From the NCBI GenBank assembly GCA_902615445.1, contig CACMOQ010000007.1:1-64000 (forward strand): 64,000 nt of DNA. The letters are read 5' to 3'. Below, in pieces: positions 55,167 through 63,728 of this stretch (positions are counted from its first letter, which is position 1; every line of letters starts with the position of its first letter). The DNA is from an uncultured Pelagibacteraceae bacterium. GTDB lineage: Bacteria; Pseudomonadota; Alphaproteobacteria; Pelagibacterales; Pelagibacteraceae. The notes under the pieces were generated by a model. The model was given only the letters and a program-made list of their open reading frames with translations, did not search any database and was not told the origin of the DNA. The position numbers and the translations under genes are program-made.

Positions 55167-56168
55167 GTGTCTAATCAATTTAAAGCATTAGTTTTAGATC
55201 AAAAAGGTGAAGAATTTATAAGAGAAGTAAAATCTATCGATAAAAGTTTCTTAAAACATGGGGATGTTACAGTCAAAGTAGATTTTTCAGACTTAAATTT
55301 TAAAGATGGCATGATATTAAAAAACGGTGGGCGGTTAGTAAAAGAGTTTCCCCACATCCCTGGTATCGATTTCTCAGGAACTGTAATTGAAAGTCAAAAT
55401 TCAAAATTTAAAGAAGGTGATGAGATAATTTTGACAGGATTTAGGGTTGGAGAAATATTTTATGGTGGATACTCACAAATTGCAAAAGTCAATGGAGATT
55501 TCTTAGTAAAAAAACCAAAAAACTTAACAAGTAAACAAGCTATGACTTTAGGTACTGCAGGTTTCACATCTTTAATGGCAGCATTCGCTATAAAAGCAAG
55601 AGAAGAGTTGTTACTTGGTGAAAAAGTAAAAAATGTTTTAGTCACAGGAGCAACAGGCGGTGTAGGAAGTGTTGCTGTAATGATTTTAAATAAAATGGGT
55701 TATGAGGTTACAGCTGTTTCTGGAAAAGATTCAAAAACAGAGTATTTGAAATCACTTGGTGCAAAAAACGTTATAAATCGGGCTGAATTTGATAAAGATC
55801 CAAAATTAATTGATAAAGGCTTATGGGATGGTGTCGTTGATACTGTTGGTGGAAAAATTTTAGCCAATGCAATCGTGCAAACAAATCCTACAGGTATTAT
55901 TGCAGTTTGTGGCAATGCAAGTACAAATGAACTAAACACTAATGTTATTCCGTTTATGTTAAGAGGTATTAAACTTTGGGGCATGGACTCTGCAAACTGT
56001 AGTATTAAAAGAAGAGAATTTATTTGGGGAGAAGCAGCTAATTTAATTGATTTTGATTTATTAGAAAAGTCTATTCAAACAATTAGTTTAGAGGAATTGA
56101 TTGGAACTTATCCTAAAATACTTAAAGGTGAGATAACAGGAAGAGTTTTAATTGATTTAAACAAATAA
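55167..56168 (+). CDS. acuI: Acrylyl-CoA reductase-like MDR oxidoreductase (AcuI/YhdH family)
   Basis: A 333-residue NADPH-dependent medium-chain reductase without zinc sites. SDLNFKDGMILKNGG, FPHIPGIDFSGTV, TGFRVGEIFYGGYS, LGTAGFTSLMAAFAI and VTGATGGVGSVAVMIL match the YhdH/AcuI group. AcuI reduces acrylyl-CoA, a toxic product of DMSP breakdown, to propionyl-CoA; other enals are possible. GTG start; a LysR gene overlaps its stop by one base. The symbol is a family-level assignment. Confidence 0.8.
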   Translation: MSNQFKALVLDQKGEEFIREVKSIDKSFLKHGDVTVKVDFSDLNFKDGMILKNGGRLVKEFPHIPGIDFSGTVIESQNSKFKEGDEIILTGFRVGEIFYGGYSQIAKVNGDFLVKKPKNLTSKQAMTLGTAGFTSLMAAFAIKAREELLLGEKVKNVLVTGATGGVGSVAVMILNKMGYEVTAVSGKDSKTEYLKSLGAKNVINRAEFDKDPKLIDKGLWDGVVDTVGGKILANAIVQTNPTGIIAVCGNASTNELNTNVIPFMLRGIKLWGMDSANCSIKRREFIWGEAANLIDFDLLEKSIQTISLEELIGTYPKILKGEITGRVLIDLNK

Positions 56169-57058
56169 TGGATTGGGACAAATTAAAAATCTTTCATGCC
56201 GTTGCAGAAGCTGGTAGTTTTACTAGTGCAACTGTCAATTTAAATTTAAGTCAGTCAGCTATAAGCAGACAAATACAATCCCTTGAACAAGATTTGAAAG
56301 TTCAATTATTTGAAAGGCACGCAAGGGGATTAACACTTACTGAAAATGGTGAGTATGTTTTCAAAACTGCACATGAGGTAATTAGCAAGTTAAAAGAGGT
56401 AGAAACTTCATTAGGTGATCAAAAAAATAAACCTACTGGTAAATTAACTATCACCACTGTTAGAAGTTTTGGTACACATTGGTTAACTCCTAGAATACAA
56501 GAATTTATGAGACTTCATCCAGAAATAGAGATCGAACTTGTATTTGATGATAAAGAATTAGATTTGAGCACAAGACAAGCAGATATAGGAATTTTTATGA
56601 GAAGACCTAAACAGCTTAATTACATTCAAAAAAAATTAGTTGATATTAAATACTATATTTATGGTTCAAATAAATACCTTGAAAAGAATGGAATGCCTAA
56701 AACTATAGGAGATTTGAACAAACATAAGTTTATCTCATTTGGTAAAGGTGCACCATCTCCAGTTTATAATCCAGATTGGGCTTTAAAACTTGGAATGCAC
56801 GATGGCAAAAAAAGAAAAACTATAATGAAAGTTAACAGTGTTATGGGTTTACTCTTAGCTGTTGAGTCTGGAGTTGGTCTAGCAGCATTACCTGAATATT
56901 TAGTAAGTGACTCAAACAAAGTTATTAAAGTATTACCAAAATCTGAAGGCCCAATTACAGAAGCTCATTTTGTGTATCCTCAATCCTTAAAAAATACAGC
57001 TAGAGTTCAAGCATTTAGAAACTTTTTATTCAGTAAAATAGGCGACTGGGAAGCTTAA
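56168..57058 (+). CDS. LysR-family transcriptional regulator
   Basis: A 296-residue regulator. N-terminal helix-turn-helix: AEAGSFTSATVNLNLSQSAISRQIQSLEQDL (in parts) and LFERHARGLTLTENG. The rest is a periplasmic-binding-like effector domain (GKLTITTVRSFGTHWL, ADIGIFMRRP, VESGVGLAALPEYL). Its one-base overlap with the AcuI-like gene makes that gene or linked pathways its probable target. Effector unknown. Confidence 0.9.
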   Translation: MDWDKLKIFHAVAEAGSFTSATVNLNLSQSAISRQIQSLEQDLKVQLFERHARGLTLTENGEYVFKTAHEVISKLKEVETSLGDQKNKPTGKLTITTVRSFGTHWLTPRIQEFMRLHPEIEIELVFDDKELDLSTRQADIGIFMRRPKQLNYIQKKLVDIKYYIYGSNKYLEKNGMPKTIGDLNKHKFISFGKGAPSPVYNPDWALKLGMHDGKKRKTIMKVNSVMGLLLAVESGVGLAALPEYLVSDSNKVIKVLPKSEGPITEAHFVYPQSLKNTARVQAFRNFLFSKIGDWEA

Positions 57059-57114
57059 TCTTTCAATTTTTGAGTTAATTCTTTAAAGTTACTCAAGTGC
57101 GACACTGTTGCGAT

Positions 57115-57149
57115 TGATTATCATTATCATTGAGAATAGTTATCATTTT
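57115..57149. promoter_or_regulatory. Fur-like iron box upstream of fbpA
   Basis: The sequence TGATTATCATTATCATTGAGAATAG followed by TTATCATTTT is made of overlapping NATTAT/ATCATT hexamers in the pattern of the classic Fur box. A weak promoter fits around it (TTGCGA at 57108 and GAGAAT at 57132, 18-base spacing). Its place 32-66 bases before the start of a ferric-iron binding protein supports iron repression. Which regulator (Fur or another) binds is not known. Confidence 0.72.
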
Positions 57150-57180
57150 CAACTAAATATTGCGGAGAAACGGAGAACGA

Positions 57181-58209
57181 ATGAAAAAAGTAACGATTTT
57201 TGCTTTAATAACATCTTTATTTGTATCAACTTTTTCTATCGCAAATGAAGTTAACGTTTTTAATGCAAGACATTACAAAGCAGACGCAGAACTTTATTCC
57301 AAGTTTACAAATTTAACTGGAATAAAAGTAAATTTAATTAATGGCAAATCTGGTGCCCTAGAAAAAAGAATAATTAGTGAAGGTGCAGATTCTTCGGCTG
57401 ATCTTTATATAACAGCAGATGCTGGAAGATGTGGTGCTATGGATGCGAAAGGCACACTTCAAGGTGGTTTAACATCCCCTGCTATTAAAGCAGCTGTTCC
57501 AAAAACTTTTAGAACAAGCAAGTGGGTTGGAATCGCAAAAAGAGCAAGAATAATTTATTATTCACCTGAAAGAGTAACTGGCGCTGAATTATCTGGAATG
57601 ACCTATGAAGGTCTAGCTGATCCTAAATGGAAAGGTAGATTAGTAATTAGAAAATCTAGCAATATTTACAACAAATCTCTTGTAGCATCATTGATAAAAA
57701 ACAATGGAAAAGCTGCAACAGCTGCATGGGCTGAAGGAGTTGTTGCTAACATGGCTAGAACACCAACCGGTAATGACAGAGCTCAAATAATGGCAGTGGC
57801 TGCTGGTGAAGCAGATATTGCAGTGGCTAACACATACTACTTAGCTCTAATGTTATCTGGAAAAAAAGGTGCAGAACAACAAGAGGCAGCTAAAAAAGTT
57901 AAAGCTTTTTTCCCTAATCAAAATGATAGAGGAACACACATGAATGTTAGTTGTGCAGCTTTAGTAAAAGGTGCGCCAAATAAAGCTAATGCGATCAAAC
58001 TTGTAGAGTTTTTATTAACTCCAGATTCTCAGGAGCATTTTACAAATAATACTTTTGAGTTTCCAATGATTGATGGTGTTTCACCAAGTCCATTAGTAGT
58101 TAATAACCTAGGATTAGATTTCAAACAAGATATGAAAACTAAACTAGCTTCTTATGGAAAAAATCAAGCTGCTGCAGTAGAGGTAATGACAGCTGCTGGT
58201 TGGAAGTAA
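57181..58209 (+). CDS. fbpA: Ferric-iron ABC transporter periplasmic binding protein (FbpA-like)
   Basis: A 342-residue periplasmic protein. ATG 57181 is chosen because GGAGAACGA precedes it and it gives a signal peptide (residues 1-21, ending SIANE); the TTG at 57160 reads through the ribosome site. NVFNARHYKADAELYSKF, DSSADLYITADAGR and the tyrosine pair in VANTYYLALML, iron ligands in FbpA, are present. A Fur-like box lies upstream. Confidence 0.9.
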   Translation: MKKVTIFALITSLFVSTFSIANEVNVFNARHYKADAELYSKFTNLTGIKVNLINGKSGALEKRIISEGADSSADLYITADAGRCGAMDAKGTLQGGLTSPAIKAAVPKTFRTSKWVGIAKRARIIYYSPERVTGAELSGMTYEGLADPKWKGRLVIRKSSNIYNKSLVASLIKNNGKAATAAWAEGVVANMARTPTGNDRAQIMAVAAGEADIAVANTYYLALMLSGKKGAEQQEAAKKVKAFFPNQNDRGTHMNVSCAALVKGAPNKANAIKLVEFLLTPDSQEHFTNNTFEFPMIDGVSPSPLVVNNLGLDFKQDMKTKLASYGKNQAAAVEVMTAAGWK

Positions 58210-58211
58210 CT

Positions 58212-58385
58212 ATGATGAAAGAAAAAAAAAAATTTATTTCTGAAGTTGATTTAAATAAATCTTCCGTTGCATGTTCCCCATGTTTAAAGGAGTGTAAAAA
58301 AATCAATGAAAGGGTAAATAATAGAAAAATGTCAGAGATTAAGACTGAGGAGGTTCCGCATATCCTAAAAGTATTTAATTTTTGA
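58212..58385 (+). CDS. 57-residue cysteine-containing microprotein in the iron operon
   Basis: ATG 58212, 2 bases after the fbpA stop; an overlapping TTG at 58200 is less likely. It is Lys-rich, predicted soluble, with ACSPCLKEC (three cysteines in nine residues) in the middle and an acidic, Lys-rich second half ending PHILKVFNF. No signal peptide or membrane segment. The CxxC plus Cys layout suggests metal or Fe-S binding. It lies before the hairpin and so shares transcript level with fbpA. Function unknown. Confidence 0.6.
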   Translation: MMKEKKKFISEVDLNKSSVACSPCLKECKKINERVNNRKMSEIKTEEVPHILKVFNF

Positions 58386-58396
58386 TTTTCTTAAAT

Positions 58397-58442
58397 AGTG
58401 TCCACTGTTAGCGAAAGTTAATTGTGGACACTTTACTTTTTT
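58397..58442 (+). terminator. Strong hairpin with GAAA tetraloop followed by a T-run
   Basis: AGTGTCCAC (58397-58405) pairs perfectly with GTGGACACT (58424-58432). Inside, TTAGC (58408-58412) pairs with GTTAA (58417-58421) around a GAAA tetraloop. TTACTTTTTT follows (58433-58442). This is an intrinsic terminator by shape, located between fbpA with its microprotein and the permease gene, so it should reduce permease expression relative to binding protein. Confidence 0.82.
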
Positions 58443-58466
58443 CATGTTCATAAGGCGGATTATAAT

Positions 58467-60086
58467 ATGAAATTCAATAGTTGGTTTGTTTCGTCTTTTT
58501 TAATTTCTTTTATAGTACTAATTCCAGTAATAACTGTGTTTGCAAGTTTTTTTGAAACCACCTCTAATTATTATGAAATATTAAAGAATACTTTTCTGGT
58601 TGAATATATTTTTAACTCACTCACCCTTTTGTTATCAGTTTTATTGCTTACATTTATTATTGGTACTGGTGCAGCTTGCTTAGTGTCTTTCTATAGATTT
58701 CCAGGAAGTGAATTTTTTAAATGGGCATTGATATTATCTTTTGCAGTCCCACCTTACATTTATGCTTATTCTTTAACTGCTTTCTTTGAAAATTATGGAA
58801 CTGCATTTACAATTTTAAAAAACTTATTTGGTGAGGCAAATTATAATAAAAATATTCCTAAATTTGATGGTATGTTTGGAGCTATATTATCAATATCTTT
58901 CTCTTTATATGCATATGTATACATACTTGCTAGAGCATCATTTTTATATCAGTCACAAAATTTAATTGATCTTGGTAAAAATCTAGGCTTTTCAAGATTT
59001 AAATCTTTTTTTAAAGTAATATTGCCCGCAGCAAGACCGGCCATAGTTGCGGGTTTATCTTTGGTAGCAATGGAAACTTTAGCAGAGTTTGGCGCAGTTG
59101 ACTTTTTTTCAATAAATACTTTGACTACAGGTATTTATAACTCTTGGATTTATTTTGATGATTTAGCTTTTGCTAATCGAATATCTTTTTTTTTATTATT
59201 ATTTATATTTTCATTATTTATTTTAGAAAATTTATCTAGAAGAAGGGCTAAATATCACTTTAATTCGAAAGGTGGACTTAAACAAAAAGTAAAAATAAAA
59301 CTCTTTGGAATTAATGCTTTTTTAGCTTTTATCTTTTGTTTTTTTATTTTTTTTGTGAGTTTTTTATTTCCACTAAGTCAAATGCTTTACTGGACAATAA
59401 AATTTCCTGAAAATTTGTTTGATTTAGAAATAACTAATTTAGTTTTGAATACTTTGTACTTAGTTTTATTATCTAGTTTAGTTTTAATAATATTTTCTTT
59501 AATATCAAATTATGGCAATAGAGTTTCAAATAATAAAACTCTCAATTTTTTATCTACATTATCAATTTCAGGCTATGCTATACCTGGAGTGATTTTAGCA
59601 ATTGCTTTCATTACTTTTATAGCTTGGTTTGATGATAGTATAGTTAAATCATTTGGATTTTCTTCAATCAAAAAAATATTTATAGGCTCTGTGTTTGGAT
59701 TAGTTTTAGTTTACTTTATCAGATTTTATTCATTAGCTTTTAATGGGATAAAATCAGGATATGAAAAGATGAATATTTCTGTCGATGAGAGTGCTTACCT
59801 ACTTGGTTATTCTAAAAGAAAAACTTTTACAAATATTCATATACCTTTTTTAAGAAATTCCCTTTTGTTTATTATCATACTTATCTCTTTAGAAATAATT
59901 AGGGAATTACCAATAACTCTTATTTTAAGACCTTTTAATTTCGAAACCTTTGCTACTACTGCATATATCTCTGCATCTGAAGATTTATTAGAAGCTGCAG
60001 CAGTACCTTCCTTATTTTTAATTTTAATTGCTAGTTTATTTATTATAGTAACATCAAAATATATTTTAAGAGAAAATAATGAGTGA
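58467..60086 (+). CDS. fbpB: Ferric-iron ABC transporter permease (FbpB-like)
   Basis: A 539-residue inner-membrane permease with two fused permease halves and about twelve hydrophobic segments. The ATG at 58467 with AAGGCGG upstream is chosen; the TTG at 58422 lies within the terminator hairpin. Two EAA loops are visible, NLGFSRFKSFFKVILPAARPA and ESAYLLGYSKRKTFTNIHIPF (in parts). ATPase gene overlaps by 8 bases. Belongs to the Fe(III) SfuB/FbpB group. Confidence 0.9.
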   Translation: MKFNSWFVSSFLISFIVLIPVITVFASFFETTSNYYEILKNTFLVEYIFNSLTLLLSVLLLTFIIGTGAACLVSFYRFPGSEFFKWALILSFAVPPYIYAYSLTAFFENYGTAFTILKNLFGEANYNKNIPKFDGMFGAILSISFSLYAYVYILARASFLYQSQNLIDLGKNLGFSRFKSFFKVILPAARPAIVAGLSLVAMETLAEFGAVDFFSINTLTTGIYNSWIYFDDLAFANRISFFLLLFIFSLFILENLSRRRAKYHFNSKGGLKQKVKIKLFGINAFLAFIFCFFIFFVSFLFPLSQMLYWTIKFPENLFDLEITNLVLNTLYLVLLSSLVLIIFSLISNYGNRVSNNKTLNFLSTLSISGYAIPGVILAIAFITFIAWFDDSIVKSFGFSSIKKIFIGSVFGLVLVYFIRFYSLAFNGIKSGYEKMNISVDESAYLLGYSKRKTFTNIHIPFLRNSLLFIIILISLEIIRELPITLILRPFNFETFATTAYISASEDLLEAAAVPSLFLILIASLFIIVTSKYILRENNE

Positions 60087-61140
60087 TAATTTTTTTGAAA
60101 TTAAAAACGTCGACTTTAAAATCGGAAACAAAGTTAAGGTAAAGAATGTTTCCTTTTCTATAGAAAAAGAAGGGGACATCATATGTTTATTGGGACCCTC
60201 AGGTATTGGCAAAACGACAATTTTGAGAACTATTGCAGGTTTGGAAAATATAAACAAAGGTTCAATCGCGCTCAAAGGAAAAACTTTGTCTTCAGAAAAT
60301 ATTAATATCGAACCAGAGAAAAGAAACATATCCTTGGCTTTTCAAGAAAACAGTTTATTTCCACACTACACAGTTAAAAAGAATATATTATTAGGAGCTG
60401 AAAGAAATGAGATCAAAAAAGACAAATCTATAAATTTTGAGGAATTAATTAACTTATTAGATATTTCTCACATACTGAATAAATTTCCTCATGAAATAAG
60501 TGCTGGCGAAGCTCAAAGAGTTTCACTCGCAAGATCTCTTATAACTAAGCCTGATTTGTTACTTTTAGATGAACCATTGTCGAATGTAGATCAAAGTTTT
60601 AAAGAGGAGATACAAGAAAAGTTAAAAAAAATACTTAAAAATTCAAAGATAACAACAATTATAGTTACCCATGATTCTTATGAAGCATTTTACTTGGGAT
60701 CAAAATGTGGAATAATTTTAAATCAAGAACTTAAACAATTTGATGATCCTTACAATGTTTACCATTTACCAAATTCGGTAGAGGTAGTTAATTTTTTAAA
60801 TAGAGGAATTTTAATTCCTGCAGAAGTTACAAGCCCCAAAAGTCTTGAAAATAAAGATCTTGGAACAATCACCGGTAATTTTGTCAAGCCATTCCCGATA
60901 GGATCTAGTGTAAAGCTTTTAATTCAACCAGAAGACTTACATCACGATGATACAAGCAATTTAAAATTTGAAGTGATTGATAGAAAATTTAGAGGTACTA
61001 ACTTTATTTACACTCTCAAAACTCCCACTAATACTCTAATTCCTGTATTTGTTCACTCTCATCATATTCATCAACATGAAGTAGATGAAAAATTTGGCAT
61101 AAAAAGACCAATTCATATTGATCATATAGTTTGCTTCTAA
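60079..61140 (+). CDS. fbpC: Ferric-iron ABC transporter ATP-binding protein (FbpC-like)
   Basis: A 353-residue ATPase with Walker A GPSGIGKTT, Q-loop FQENSLFPHYT, signature ISAGEAQRVSLARSL (SAGEAQ in place of SGGQQQ), and Walker B LLLLDEPLSNVD. The C-terminal 120 residues are a TOBE-like domain with LIQPEDLHHDD, ending in a His-rich tail (HSHHIHQHEVDEKF). Overlaps fbpB by 8 bases. Confidence 0.92.
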   Translation: MSDNFFEIKNVDFKIGNKVKVKNVSFSIEKEGDIICLLGPSGIGKTTILRTIAGLENINKGSIALKGKTLSSENINIEPEKRNISLAFQENSLFPHYTVKKNILLGAERNEIKKDKSINFEELINLLDISHILNKFPHEISAGEAQRVSLARSLITKPDLLLLDEPLSNVDQSFKEEIQEKLKKILKNSKITTIIVTHDSYEAFYLGSKCGIILNQELKQFDDPYNVYHLPNSVEVVNFLNRGILIPAEVTSPKSLENKDLGTITGNFVKPFPIGSSVKLLIQPEDLHHDDTSNLKFEVIDRKFRGTNFIYTLKTPTNTLIPVFVHSHHIHQHEVDEKFGIKRPIHIDHIVCF

Positions 61141-61159
61141 TAAAAGCCTCTTTAATAAA

Positions 61160-61855
61160 ATGAATGGTAAGTTAAAGATATTTCTAAAAGGTGTAATTGA
61201 TGTAAGTCCACTTATGATTCCTGTGGTGCCTTTTGGTTTAATATTTGGTGTTCTAGCTATTGATGTTGGATTTACACCTTTGGAAACAATGGGTATGTCT
61301 TTAATTATATTTGGAGGAGCATCTCAAATAGTTCTTTTACAATTATTTTCAGGGGGCGCCTCTTCTTTGGTGATTATAAGCTCAGTAGGAGCCGTGAATT
61401 CAAGACACTTACTTTATGGGGCTGTTGTTTCTGAGCATTTGTCAGATTTAAAATTAATTTGGAAAATTATTATCTCGTATTTTTTAATTGACCAGGCATT
61501 TGCTAGATCAAATGAATACTTCAAAAAGAATAAAGATGAAAATAAATATTTTCATTTAGTTGGTGGTGGCGCAACTTGTTGGATAATATGGCAATCAACA
61601 ACCTTTTTAGGAATTATACTAGGTGCTGCTATTCCAGAAAAACTTGGATTAAGTTTTGCAATCCCGTTAACTTTTTTAGCATTATTAATTAACGACTTTA
61701 GAAAATTTATAAATGTATTTGTAATAATTGTTTCAGGCCTTGTTGCTACTCTCGGCTATAATATAATTCCATTTAAAGCTTATGTAATTGTTGCTGCATT
61801 AATTGGATTACTTTCAGCAATTATTTTAACCAAAATGATTAAAACAAATGAGTAA
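61160..61855 (+). CDS. azlC: AzlC-family branched-chain amino-acid exporter subunit
   Basis: A 231-residue membrane protein. VVPFGLIFGVLAIDVGFTPLE, FGGASQIVLLQLFSGG and VNSRHLLYGAVVSEHL are characteristic AzlC motifs. It acts with AzlD, whose gene overlaps its end by 8 bases, to export branched-chain amino acids or analogues. It lies 19 bases after the iron ATPase gene. Confidence 0.92.
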   Translation: MNGKLKIFLKGVIDVSPLMIPVVPFGLIFGVLAIDVGFTPLETMGMSLIIFGGASQIVLLQLFSGGASSLVIISSVGAVNSRHLLYGAVVSEHLSDLKLIWKIIISYFLIDQAFARSNEYFKKNKDENKYFHLVGGGATCWIIWQSTTFLGIILGAAIPEKLGLSFAIPLTFLALLINDFRKFINVFVIIVSGLVATLGYNIIPFKAYVIVAALIGLLSAIILTKMIKTNE

Positions 61856-62162
61856 TTGGGCTTTAATAATATATTGTGGATTAATCACTTATTTCACAAG
61901 ATTTACTATGATTGCTTTAATTAAAAAAGAAATGTTTAATGCAAGAATAAGAGAAATATTATCCTTTGTACCATCCGCAATATTTCCAGCAATAATTTTT
62001 CCTGCAATTTTTATCAATGACGTAGGGTTATTTCAGTTTGACGATAATCCAAAAATAATCGCAGCTATAATTGCCGTGGTAATTGGAATATTTTCAAGAA
62101 GTATCATTGCGACAATATTTTCAGGTTTAGCTTCTTACTGGTTTCTAATTTTTGTTATATAA
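61848..62162 (+). CDS. azlD: AzlD-family exporter small subunit
   Basis: A 104-residue protein with about three to four hydrophobic segments and the AzlD start WALIIYCGLITYFTRFTMIAL, then LSFVPSAIFPAIIFPAIF. Small partner of AzlC, overlapping by 8 bases. Function as for AzlC: amino-acid efflux. Confidence 0.88.
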   Translation: MSNWALIIYCGLITYFTRFTMIALIKKEMFNARIREILSFVPSAIFPAIIFPAIFINDVGLFQFDDNPKIIAAIIAVVIGIFSRSIIATIFSGLASYWFLIFVI

Positions 62163-62168
62163 AGCCTC

Positions 62169-62564
62169 ATGAAAAAATTTTTTATATTAATACTTTGTTT
62201 ATTCACACTAAACGCCAATGCATTAGACAAAGAAACGACTTTTGATAAAAAATTATTCGATAAAGCACAATCCGAAGGTAAAGTTGTAATTGTAAGTTCT
62301 TGGATTAAATATTGTTCGTCATGTGCAGGACAAATGAAAATCTTAAAAACAGCTAAAAAAGAAGGTGGTTTATCGGACATAAAATTTGACAATATTGAGT
62401 ATTTTGCTTTCGACGTAACAAATAAAGAAATTGCTGATCTTTTAAAAGTCCAATTTCAAACCACGCTATTAATATTTAAAGACAATAAAGAAATATACAG
62501 AAGTGTGGGTGAAACAACTGAAGACTTAATTTATGAGGCCATTAAATCCTCAATAAAGATTTAA
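62169..62564 (+). CDS. Periplasmic thioredoxin-like protein
   Basis: A 131-residue protein with a signal peptide (residues 1-18, ending NANALD) and a thioredoxin-like domain with the redox pair in WIKYCSSCAGQMK. VQFQTTLLIFKDNKEIYRSVGE is the strand after the cis-Pro position, where a Thr-Thr pair stands instead of Pro, which is unusual. It could reduce or oxidise periplasmic disulfides. Convergent with the ETHE1-like gene, 4-base overlap. Confidence 0.75.
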   Translation: MKKFFILILCLFTLNANALDKETTFDKKLFDKAQSEGKVVIVSSWIKYCSSCAGQMKILKTAKKEGGLSDIKFDNIEYFAFDVTNKEIADLLKVQFQTTLLIFKDNKEIYRSVGETTEDLIYEAIKSSIKI

Positions 62565-63241
62565 ATTCCTAACCTAAGATTACTTGCAACATTATAATCA
62601 ATTTTTTCTGGCTTCTTAAGGTCTAGATTATTCATAATTTCAATATACTCATCTACACTACTAACTTGTAATCTCGGATTTGATCTTTTTTCTTTACCAA
62701 TAGTGCTGACAGTTTCTCCCTTATAATCATGAGCAGGGTATAAAAGCGTATCATCAGGAAGTTTTAAGAGCCTATTAAAAATTGAGTTATATGCATCTGT
62801 AGAGCTACCATTTTGAAAATCAGTTCTGCCGGTACCATTGATAAGTAATGTGTCTCCAGAAAATAAATATTTATCCATTAGAAAACAAAAACTATCAGAT
62901 GTATGTCCTGGAGTATAAATTGCTCTGAAATTTAGTTTATCTAATTTAATTATTTCATCATCTTTAACTTTTACTTCTACAGCATCAGTTGGGGTATGCT
63001 CACCCATAATAGTTACGCATTTTGTTTTGTCTCTTAATTTTCCCGCACCAGTTACATGGTCAGCATGTATGTGAGTATCTATCACCTTTACTAATTTTAG
63101 ATTTAATTGATTGAGTATTTTTATATAGTCCTCAACATTTTCTAAAACAGGGTCTATGATCAAAGCCTCTCTTCCTTTTGCTGAGGCAATTATGTAAGTG
63201 TAGGTACTAGATTTTTTATCGAAAACTTGTTTAAAAATCAT
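62561..63241 (-). CDS. Metallo-beta-lactamase-fold hydrolase, persulfide dioxygenase-like (ETHE1)
   Basis: A 226-residue MBL-fold protein. The metal motif is THIHADHVTGAG; YTPGHTSDSF, LFSGDTLLINGTGRTDFQNGSS and YPAHDYKGETVSTIGKEKRSNPR are the ETHE1 / persulfide dioxygenase signatures. These oxidise glutathione persulfide to sulfite; glyoxalase II-like activity is the alternative. Opposite the thioredoxin-like gene. Confidence 0.85.
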   Translation of the reverse strand: MIFKQVFDKKSSTYTYIIASAKGREALIIDPVLENVEDYIKILNQLNLKLVKVIDTHIHADHVTGAGKLRDKTKCVTIMGEHTPTDAVEVKVKDDEIIKLDKLNFRAIYTPGHTSDSFCFLMDKYLFSGDTLLINGTGRTDFQNGSSTDAYNSIFNRLLKLPDDTLLYPAHDYKGETVSTIGKEKRSNPRLQVSSVDEYIEIMNNLDLKKPEKIDYNVASNLRLGI

Positions 63242-63263
63242 AAATAAATATTATCACATAAAT

Positions 63264-63701
63264 ATGGAATCCACTACATTTGACTGGCGTTGCCCAAAAA
63301 CTTGGAAACAAAGTGCTAAAAATACTGCATGGTGTTTGCTGGGTTGTGCTATCGGAGATTTTGGTACGATTTTATATTTTCAATTAACAAAAATACCATT
63401 TCCAGTATTAGGGATAATGATTTTAGCAATTATTAATGGTTTAATCACTAGTATAATTCTTGAGACAATAATTTTGATTAAGCAAAATTTTAGTTTTAGT
63501 AATGCGCTCAGAACAGCACTTGGTATGAGTTTTATTTCAATGATAAGCATGGAAGTTGCAATGAATTTAACAGATTATCTTTTAACAGGTGGTGCAATAT
63601 TAACTTGGTGGGTTGTGCCGTTAATGCTTGTAGTTGGATTTCTAACACCTTGGCCATATAATTATTGGAGACTTAAAAAATTTGGTGTTGCTTGCCATTA
63701 A
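63264..63701 (+). CDS. DUF4396 membrane protein
   Basis: A 145-residue membrane protein with about four hydrophobic segments. N-terminal WRCPKTWKQSAKNTAWCLLGC, SMEVAMNLTDYLLTGG and LTPWPYNYWRLKKFGVACH fit DUF4396. The N- and C-terminal Cys and His residues hint at metal binding, possibly copper-related, but this is only a guess from composition. Followed by the MATE gene 27 bases later. Confidence 0.73.
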   Translation: MESTTFDWRCPKTWKQSAKNTAWCLLGCAIGDFGTILYFQLTKIPFPVLGIMILAIINGLITSIILETIILIKQNFSFSNALRTALGMSFISMISMEVAMNLTDYLLTGGAILTWWVVPLMLVVGFLTPWPYNYWRLKKFGVACH

Positions 63702-63728
63702 TCAAAAAATACAAATTAAGTTGATTAA

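Noticed and set aside
58422-58466. Earlier TTG start for the FbpB-like permease
   Set aside because: It lies inside the hairpin terminator; ATG 58467 has a ribosome site and a normal hydrophobic N-terminus.
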